A DNA stretch of 11,564 nucleotides from Pseudomonadota bacterium (GTDB lineage: Bacteria > Pseudomonadota > Gammaproteobacteria > Burkholderiales > Methylophilaceae), in NCBI GenBank assembly GCA_029549705.1, contig JAKPIR010000403.1:1-11564 (forward strand), read 5' to 3'. The notes below the pieces were generated by a model, which was not told the DNA's origin, did no database searches, and saw nothing but the letters and a program-made list of their open reading frames with translations. Below are positions 7,233 through 11,564 of this stretch, in pieces (within the stretch, counting starts at the first letter, position 1; every line of letters begins with the position of its first letter). The position numbers were made by a program, and so were the translations under genes.

Positions 7233-8072
7233 ATGGCAACAATTCTTATCGTTGGGTGCGGTGATTTAGGCAGCACGGTGGCTTTGCAATTGGCGCAGAA
7301 GGGGCATCGGGTTGTTGGTGTGCGGCGCAGTGCCACGGCGCTTAGCAACATTGAGATTATTCAGGCTGATGTCACACAACCTGAAACGCTCAAAAAACTC
7401 GAAAATATTCAGCCCGACATTATTATTTATTGTGTGGCCGCAAGTGGTCAAACAGATGCGCATTACAAGGCGGCGTATGTGGATGGCTTACGCAACGTGT
7501 TGGCCACGCAAGCCAATAATGTCGCTCTACAGCATGTATTTTTTGTTTCCAGCACGCGCGTGTACGGCCAGCAAACCGATGCGGTTTTGGATGAAAACAC
7601 GCCAGCAATGGCGGCAGATTTTGGCGGCGAGCGCTTATTGGAAGGTGAGCGGCTGCTGAATGATTTAACCTGCGGTCAAACAGTGTTAAGGCTTTCAGGC
7701 ATTTACGGGCCGGGCCGCTTACGTATGATTAACCTTGCCAAAACACCTGAACTTTGGCCCGCGCAAAATAGCTGGACGAATCGCATTCACCGCGACGACG
7801 CAGCAAAGTTTTTGGTTTTGCTGGTGCAAAAAGTACTGCATCAAACGCCAATCGCACCCTGTTATATTGTCACCGATAGTGCGTCCGTCAGCCAATATGA
7901 AGTGCTGCACTGGCTTGCAACGCAGTTGCGCATTCCGTTTAACCCACATGTTCCTGCTATAGAAAACGGCAAACGCCTGAGCAATCAGACAATGTTGACG
8001 ACCGGATTTGAAATGCAATATCCAGATTATCGCGCGGGTTATGCGGCATTGTTGGCGCTAAACACGGGCTGA
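7233..8072 (+). CDS. NAD(P)-dependent epimerase/dehydratase family protein, YeeZ-like
   Basis: 279 aa extended short-chain dehydrogenase-type protein. The Rossmann fold opens with ILIVGCGDLG (residues 4-13, GxGxxG), and two arginines after the second strand (R31, R32 in VGVRRS) hint at NADP preference. D46 in IQADV suits the adenine pocket. The active-site strand is FFVSSTRVYG (103-112), with Tyr111; the usual YxxxK lysine is replaced (YGQQT), as I recall for YeeZ-type members, so catalysis by the classical Tyr-Lys pair is doubtful. LRLSGIYGPGR (152-162) and HRDDAA (186-191) are the downstream family motifs. The ATG is 3 nt after the preceding stop with no clear Shine-Dalgarno, suggesting translational coupling. 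The substrate and pathway are unknown. Confidence 0.85.
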   Translation: MATILIVGCGDLGSTVALQLAQKGHRVVGVRRSATALSNIEIIQADVTQPETLKKLENIQPDIIIYCVAASGQTDAHYKAAYVDGLRNVLATQANNVALQHVFFVSSTRVYGQQTDAVLDENTPAMAADFGGERLLEGERLLNDLTCGQTVLRLSGIYGPGRLRMINLAKTPELWPAQNSWTNRIHRDDAAKFLVLLVQKVLHQTPIAPCYIVTDSASVSQYEVLHWLATQLRIPFNPHVPAIENGKRLSNQTMLTTGFEMQYPDYRAGYAALLALNTG

Positions 8073-8102
8073 TTTTTTAATAATTTAGCGCTTAAAATCC
8101 AC

Positions 8103-8174
8103 ACAACCTTTTTTGGTGCCCTGCAAGCCTTATAAATAAAGGCTTGCAGGGCAGAAAATTTTTCTCGGCGATTT
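8103..8174 (+). repeat. Structured ~72-nt repeat element, copy B (downstream of the epimerase gene)
   Basis: Second copy of the element at 3919-3991, here on the + strand and starting 30 nt after the preceding stop. It has ACAACC and a T-run, then a perfect 15-bp stem (8117-8131 with 8139-8153) around the loop ATAAATA, then AGAAAATTTTTCTCGGCGATTT. The stem differs from copy A at several positions but keeps pairing. Function is unknown. Confidence 0.7.
8117..8164 (+). terminator. Hairpin terminator after the epimerase gene (part of repeat copy B)
   Basis: A 15-bp perfect stem closed by a 7-nt A/T loop. The T-run (TTTTT, 8159-8163) starts 5 nt after the stem; TTT at 8112-8114 could pair with AAA at 8156-8158 across a GG/GA internal loop and bring the stem up to the T-run. 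It probably ends the deacetylase-epimerase transcript and insulates the thrS operon. Confidence 0.6.
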
Positions 8175-8231
8175 AGCGGTTATTTTTCAAAGTAATTTTC
8201 GCTAATAATTGGCAGCGATTTTGCGCAAAAA

Positions 8232-8261
8232 TTGCCGTGTAAGCATGAGGTATGCGATAAT
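8232..8261 (+). promoter_or_regulatory. Predicted sigma-70 promoter of the thrS-infC-rpmI-rplT operon
   Basis: TTGCCG (8232-8237) and GATAAT (8256-8261) are 18 nt apart, with an extended -10 TG at 8253-8254. The predicted transcript begins near 8268, giving a leader of about 80 nt. The 12-nt palindrome TTTTGCGCAAAA (8219-8230) abuts the -35 box, and the palindrome TGCGAT-A-ATCGCA (8253-8265) covers the -10 box, so a repressor could act here. Prediction from consensus only. Confidence 0.5.
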
Positions 8262-8279
8262 CGCACGTTAAATTTTGCT

Positions 8280-8298
8280 CAAACCCACGCGTGGTTTG
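8280..8298 (+). promoter_or_regulatory. thrS: Leader hairpin upstream of thrS, anticodon-arm-like
   Basis: CAAACC (8280-8285) pairs with GGTTTG (8293-8298) around a 7-nt loop CACGCGT. In E. coli, ThrRS represses its own mRNA by binding tRNA-Thr-like arms in the leader; this hairpin has the size of an anticodon arm. The threonine-type CGU sits at loop positions 5-7, not at 3-5, so the mimicry is imperfect. The role is inference. Confidence 0.3.
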
Positions 8299-8347
8299 TA
8301 GCGATTAAATCGTCAATAATACTGAAAACTGATAAATTGGAAATCGC

Positions 8348-10255
8348 ATGCCCGTAATTCGTTTACCTGATGGCTCGGAACGTCACTTTGATGCGCCTGT
8401 GACCGTGGCTGAAGTCGCCCTCAATATTGGCGCGGGGCTCGCAAAAGCAGCGCTCGCAGGCAAAGTGAACGATAAAATCGTGGATACCAGCTTTTTAATT
8501 GAAGCAGATAGCGATGTGGCGATTATCACTGATAAAAGCCCTGAAGGTTTGGACATCATTCGCCATTCCACCGCGCATTTGCTGGCCTACGCAGTGAAAG
8601 AATTATTTCCAGATGCGCAAGTGACCATTGGCCCCGTGATTGAAAATGGCTTTTTCTACGACTTTTCTTATGTGCGCGCCTTTACGCCAGAAGATTTGCA
8701 GATGATAGAAAAGAAAATGGTGGAATTGGCGAAAAAAGATGAGCCAGTCACACGCCAAGTGCTGCCACGCGATGAAGCGATTGCCTACTTTAAAAGCATC
8801 GGTGAAGACTACAAAGCCGAAATCATTGGCGCGATTCCTGCCGGTGAAGAGGTTTCGCTCTACACCGAAGGCCGGTTTACTGACCTTTGCCGAGGTCCGC
8901 ATGTACCCAATACCGGTAAGCTAAAAGCCTTTAAACTTATGAAGTTAGCGGGCGCTTACTGGCGCGGCGATAGCAACAATGAAATGCTGCAACGCGTTTA
9001 TGGCACTGCTTGGCGCAATAAAGAAGAGCTGGATGCTTATTTATTTCAACTCGAAGAAGCCGAAAAGCGCGATCATCGCAAATTAGGCAAGCAGTTAGAT
9101 TACTTCCACATGCAAGATGATGCGCCGGGCATGGTGTTCTGGCATCCGCGAGGCTGGAGCATTTGGCAGGAAGTTGAGCAATATATGCGCCAAATGTTTC
9201 GAGATTTTGGCTATCAAGAAGTCCGCACCCCAACCATTATGGATAAAACGTTGTGGGAAAAATCTGGCCATTGGCAAAATTACCGCGACAACATGTTTGT
9301 GACGGCCTCAGAGAGCCGTGATTACGCGGTGAAGCCGATGAACTGCCCAGGACACATTCAAATTTTTAACAGCGGACTGCATAGTTATCGCGATTTGCCG
9401 CTGCGTCTGGCTGAATTTGGCTCATGTCACCGCAACGAACCGTCCGGTTCGCTGCATGGCCTGATGCGTGTGCGCGGCTTTACTCAAGATGATGCGCATA
9501 TTTTCTGCACTGAAGAACAAATTGAATCTGAAGTGGCTAGCTTTATTCAAATGCTCTACAAAGCCTATGGCGACTTTGGTTTTAATGACGTGTTGGTCAA
9601 ACTCTCAACCCGTCCAGAAAAGCGTGTGGGCAGTGATGAAACTTGGGATAAGGCCGAAGCGTCGCTCGCGAACGCGCTCAATAAAAACAATCTGGCCTTT
9701 GATTTGCAGCCAGGCGAGGGCGCGTTCTATGGCCCAAAAATTGAATTTACCCTGAAAGATTCGCTGGGTCGCTTATGGCAATGTGGCACTATACAACTCG
9801 ACTTCAACCTGCCAGAGCGTTTAGATGCTGAGTACGTGGCAGAAGACAACACCCGCAAGCGCCCGGTGATGTTGCATCGTGCAATAGTTGGTTCCATGGA
9901 GCGCTTTATTGGTATTCTCATTGAAAACTACGCAGGTGCCATGCCACTATGGCTGGCCCCTGTGCAGGCAATGGTGCTCAATATTTCAGAAAATCAAGCC
10001 GATTACGTGCGCCAAGTAGTTGAAAATTTAAAGAAAAATGGCATAAGATGCGAATTTGACTTGAGAAATGAGAAGATTACCTATAAAATACGTGAACATT
10101 CGATGCAGAAAATGCCTTACTTGCTAGTTGCAGGTGAGCGTGAAATGCAAACAGGACATGTAGCCGTGCGTACCAGAAAAGGCGAAGACTTAGGATCGAT
10201 GCCGATTGCAGCGTTCATTGAGCGCTTAAAAGCAGAGGTTGAAACTAAGGCTTAG
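8348..10255 (+). CDS. thrS: Threonyl-tRNA synthetase
   Basis: 635 aa class II synthetase charging tRNA-Thr, near the usual ~640. Domains in order: TGS (about 1-61); the N2 editing domain (about 62-240) with H73-x3-H77 in HSTAH and C181 and H185 in CRGPH, which clears Ser-tRNA-Thr; the catalytic core (about 245-535) with motif 1 around FGYQEVRTP (287-295), motif 2 FGSCHRNE (357-364) through GLMRVRGFTQDDAH, and motif 3 in MLHRAIVGSMERF (508-520); and the anticodon-binding domain (about 536-635). The Zn ligands C333, H384 and H510 are all present. ATG follows a weak TTGGAAA ribosome site, consistent with regulated initiation. It heads the operon with infC, rpmI and rplT. Confidence 0.97.
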   Translation: MPVIRLPDGSERHFDAPVTVAEVALNIGAGLAKAALAGKVNDKIVDTSFLIEADSDVAIITDKSPEGLDIIRHSTAHLLAYAVKELFPDAQVTIGPVIENGFFYDFSYVRAFTPEDLQMIEKKMVELAKKDEPVTRQVLPRDEAIAYFKSIGEDYKAEIIGAIPAGEEVSLYTEGRFTDLCRGPHVPNTGKLKAFKLMKLAGAYWRGDSNNEMLQRVYGTAWRNKEELDAYLFQLEEAEKRDHRKLGKQLDYFHMQDDAPGMVFWHPRGWSIWQEVEQYMRQMFRDFGYQEVRTPTIMDKTLWEKSGHWQNYRDNMFVTASESRDYAVKPMNCPGHIQIFNSGLHSYRDLPLRLAEFGSCHRNEPSGSLHGLMRVRGFTQDDAHIFCTEEQIESEVASFIQMLYKAYGDFGFNDVLVKLSTRPEKRVGSDETWDKAEASLANALNKNNLAFDLQPGEGAFYGPKIEFTLKDSLGRLWQCGTIQLDFNLPERLDAEYVAEDNTRKRPVMLHRAIVGSMERFIGILIENYAGAMPLWLAPVQAMVLNISENQADYVRQVVENLKKNGIRCEFDLRNEKITYKIREHSMQKMPYLLVAGEREMQTGHVAVRTRKGEDLGSMPIAAFIERLKAEVETKA

Positions 10256-10312
10256 TTTCCCAGTAAAGGGATTTTCTGTCAAAGCGCGGCTTAACTATTT
10301 GGAGAAATTGAT

Positions 10313-10837
10313 ATAGCACAGGACAAAGAAACGCGAATCAACGGTGATATTACTGCATCACCTGTTCGTTTGTTGGGAATAGAGGGCGAACCTCTAGGGA
10401 TTGTTGCATTAGCAGAAGCATTTGCAAAAGCTGAAGAAGCGGATATTGATTTGGTGGAAATTGCGCCAAATGCCAGTCCTCCCGTGTGTAGATTGATGGA
10501 TTACGGCAAGTTTAAATATGCCGAAAGCAAAAAACAGCACGAAGTTAAACTGAAGCAAAAGCAGGTACAGGTAAAAGAAATCAAGTTTCGCCCAGGTACG
10601 GATGACGGCGATTATGCGATTAAAGTGCGTAATATCATTCGTTTTATTGAAGATGGTGATAAAGCAAAAATTACATTACGTTTTAGAGGGCGCGAAATTA
10701 CGCACCAGGAATTTGGCCTGGCCTTGTTAAGACGTGTAGAGGCAGATACAAAAGAAGTGGCAGTGGTCGAACAATTCCCTAAAATGGAAGGCCGTCAAAT
10801 GGTGATGGTGCTCGGCCCGCATAAAAAAGCGAAGTAA
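10313..10837 (+). CDS. infC: Translation initiation factor IF-3 (non-ATG start)
   Basis: 174 aa from an ATA start. IF3 binds the 30S subunit, prevents early 50S joining and checks the initiator tRNA-start codon pair. The N-domain (DKETRINGDI to about 75) has DLVEIAPNASPPVCRLMDYGKFKY (46-69); a Lys-rich linker follows (SKKQHEVKLKQKQ), then the C-domain with VKEIKFRPGTDDGDY (87-101), AKITLRFRGRE (118-128) and MEGRQMVMVL (158-167). No ATG, GTG or TTG precedes RINGD in frame; an in-frame TAA is at 10292. ATA at 10313 sits 8 nt after GGAG (10301-10304) and begins IAQDKETRINGD, matching betaproteobacterial IF3. ATT at 10307 is the alternative but only 2 nt from GGAG. Such starts are known to let IF3 repress its own synthesis. 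Confidence 0.93.
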   Translation: MAQDKETRINGDITASPVRLLGIEGEPLGIVALAEAFAKAEEADIDLVEIAPNASPPVCRLMDYGKFKYAESKKQHEVKLKQKQVQVKEIKFRPGTDDGDYAIKVRNIIRFIEDGDKAKITLRFRGREITHQEFGLALLRRVEADTKEVAVVEQFPKMEGRQMVMVLGPHKKAK

Positions 10838-10860
10838 CAAGATTTGAAGTAACAAGATTC
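10831..10860 (+). repeat. 15-nt tandem duplication spanning the infC stop codon
   Basis: GAAGTAACAAGATTT (10831-10845) is followed immediately by GAAGTAACAAGATTC (10846-10860), 14 of 15 bases identical. Each unit carries TAA in the infC frame (10835-10837 and 10850-10852), so a second in-frame stop backs up the first. Confidence 0.9.
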
Positions 10861-10965
10861 GATGTAAGTGTTTTGAATGTAGTAAAGAAGTAGTAGCAAA
10901 GTCCCGAGTGATACGGCTAAACGGCATGCCTAAGCACTCAAAATTTTAAGTTCAAGGAGAACAAA
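10838..10965 (+). promoter_or_regulatory. infC-rpmI spacer, candidate L20 autoregulatory leader
   Basis: This 128-nt spacer is long for this operon. In E. coli, L20 binds structures upstream of rpmI and represses rpmI and rplT. Here GAGTG (10906-10910) can pair with CACTC (10935-10939), enclosing two ACGGC repeats and the palindrome GGCATGCC. The role is inferred from position; I could not match the E. coli pseudoknot. Confidence 0.3.
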
Positions 10966-11163
10966 ATGCCAAAAATGAAAACCAAGAGTAGCGCCAAAAA
11001 ACGCTTCAAATTCTTGGGAAATGGTAAAGTGAAACGTACGCATTCACATTTGCGCCATATTCTCACCAAAAAGACGACTAAACAAAAACGTAAATTACGT
11101 GGTACGTCGATTATCTCAGCAACTGACATCAACCGCGTTCGCGCAATGATGCCAACACGATAA
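10966..11163 (+). CDS. rpmI: 50S ribosomal protein L35
   Basis: 65 aa, the standard length for L35, strongly basic. It begins MPKMKTKSSAKKRFKFLGNGKVKR and has the diagnostic LRHILTKK (29-36) and the RKLRG segment of the family. It is a late-assembling component of the large subunit that binds 23S rRNA. A strong AAGGAGA ribosome site lies 5 nt before the ATG. It is followed by rplT after 10 nt, the usual pair, and the two are probably translationally coupled and controlled together by L20. Confidence 0.97.
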   Translation: MPKMKTKSSAKKRFKFLGNGKVKRTHSHLRHILTKKTTKQKRKLRGTSIISATDINRVRAMMPTR

Positions 11164-11173
11164 GGAGACCGAT

Positions 11174-11533
11174 ATGCCTAGAGTAAAACGTGGTGTCATC
11201 GCTCGTGCAAGACACAAAAAAGTATTAAAAGCCGCTAAAGGTTATCGCGGTCGTCGTAAAAACGTTTACCGCGTTGCCAAGCAAGCAGTCATGAAGGCAG
11301 GTCAATATGCATACCGTGACCGCCGTCAAAAGAAACGTCAGTTCCGTACCTTATGGATTGCGCGTATTAACGCAGGCGCGCGTGAGTTAGGTCTAACTTA
11401 CAGCCGCTTCATGAATGGCTTGAAAAAAGCTTCTATTGAAGTGGATCGTAAAGTCTTGGCTGACTTGGCTGTATTTGATAAAGCAGCATTTGCTAAATTT
11501 GTAGAATCAGCAAAAAACGCTTTAGCCGCTTAA
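11174..11533 (+). CDS. rplT: 50S ribosomal protein L20
   Basis: 119 aa, full length. The N-terminal basic extension PRVKRGVIARARHKK leads into AKGYRGRRKNVYRVAKQAV and AGQYAYRDRRQKKRQFRTLW (42-61), then INAGARE and the GLKKASIEVDRK segment (83-94), all hallmarks of L20. It is essential for early 50S assembly through 23S rRNA binding, and in other bacteria also represses rpmI-rplT translation. Its ribosome site AAGGAG (11162-11167) overlaps the rpmI stop codon TAA, which favours coupled translation. An A-rich stretch and a hairpin start follow the stop. Confidence 0.97.
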   Translation: MPRVKRGVIARARHKKVLKAAKGYRGRRKNVYRVAKQAVMKAGQYAYRDRRQKKRQFRTLWIARINAGARELGLTYSRFMNGLKKASIEVDRKVLADLAVFDKAAFAKFVESAKNALAA

Positions 11534-11544
11534 GTTGAAAAAAC

Positions 11545-11564
11545 AAAAAAAGAGGCTTAGGCCT
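11545..11564 (+). terminator. Left part of a terminator or attenuator after rplT (cut by window edge)
   Basis: An A-tract leads into AGGC-TTAG-GCCT (stem 11553-11556 with 11561-11564). If the next bases are CT and a T-run, this is an intrinsic terminator. In many proteobacteria pheS-pheT follow rplT behind an attenuator, so either role is possible. The right side is outside the window. Confidence 0.5.

Noticed and set aside
8103..8174. Integron attC site
   Set aside because: Position after a gene and an imperfect palindrome suggested it, but the paired GTTRRRY and RYYYAAC core sites are not present and no integrase gene is nearby.
8073..8347. tRNA gene upstream of thrS
   Set aside because: Some relatives have a tRNA near thrS, but no cloverleaf or CCA end could be built here; the hairpins are accounted for by the repeat, promoter and leader.
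10370..10372. TTG as infC start
   Set aside because: It is inside the conserved PVRLLGIEGE segment and would remove the RINGD region present in all IF3 proteins.

Overview
The window is typical chromosomal DNA of a moderately AT-leaning Gram-negative bacterium, most likely a betaproteobacterium of the Methylophilaceae (Methylotenera, Methylovorus and relatives). That assignment is inference: it rests on the rpoE-rseA-rseB-rseC-mucD order, the thrS-infC-rpmI-rplT order, a betaproteobacterial-looking IF3 N-terminus and the base composition. No phage, insertion sequence, CRISPR array, tRNA or rRNA gene was found.

Left block (1-3884, + strand): the 3' end of the extracytoplasmic stress sigma factor rpoE, then its membrane anti-sigma factor rseA, the periplasmic anti-sigma partner rseB, the Cys-rich membrane protein rseC and the periplasmic HtrA-family protease mucD. 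This is a complete envelope-stress module: RseA holds RpoE at the membrane, RseB protects RseA from proteolysis, and MucD handles misfolded periplasmic protein. A perfect 20-bp inverted repeat closes the block as a probable bidirectional terminator.

Middle block: on the - strand (4023-6069) lie an exonuclease/endonuclease/phosphatase family protein like E. coli YbhP and a cardiolipin synthase like ClsB, the same neighbours as in E. coli. Divergently on the + strand (6216-8072) lie a histone-deacetylase-fold amidohydrolase with a possible twin-arginine signal, and a YeeZ-like NAD(P)-binding epimerase/dehydratase-family protein that starts 3 nt after it.

Right block (8232-11564, + strand): a promoter and structured leader, then thrS, infC (non-ATG start), rpmI and rplT, followed by the first part of a terminator or attenuator cut by the window edge. 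This is the conserved translation operon that often continues into pheS-pheT-ihfA.

The least expected signal is a pair of related ~72-nt elements, one after the cardiolipin synthase gene (- strand) and one after the epimerase gene (+ strand). Both lie in sense orientation about 30 nt past the stop codon. They share a hairpin core with compensatory stem changes, a common T-rich lead-in and a common tail. They look like members of a dispersed structured repeat family doubling as terminators. No clearly new defence, mobile or biosynthetic system was seen.
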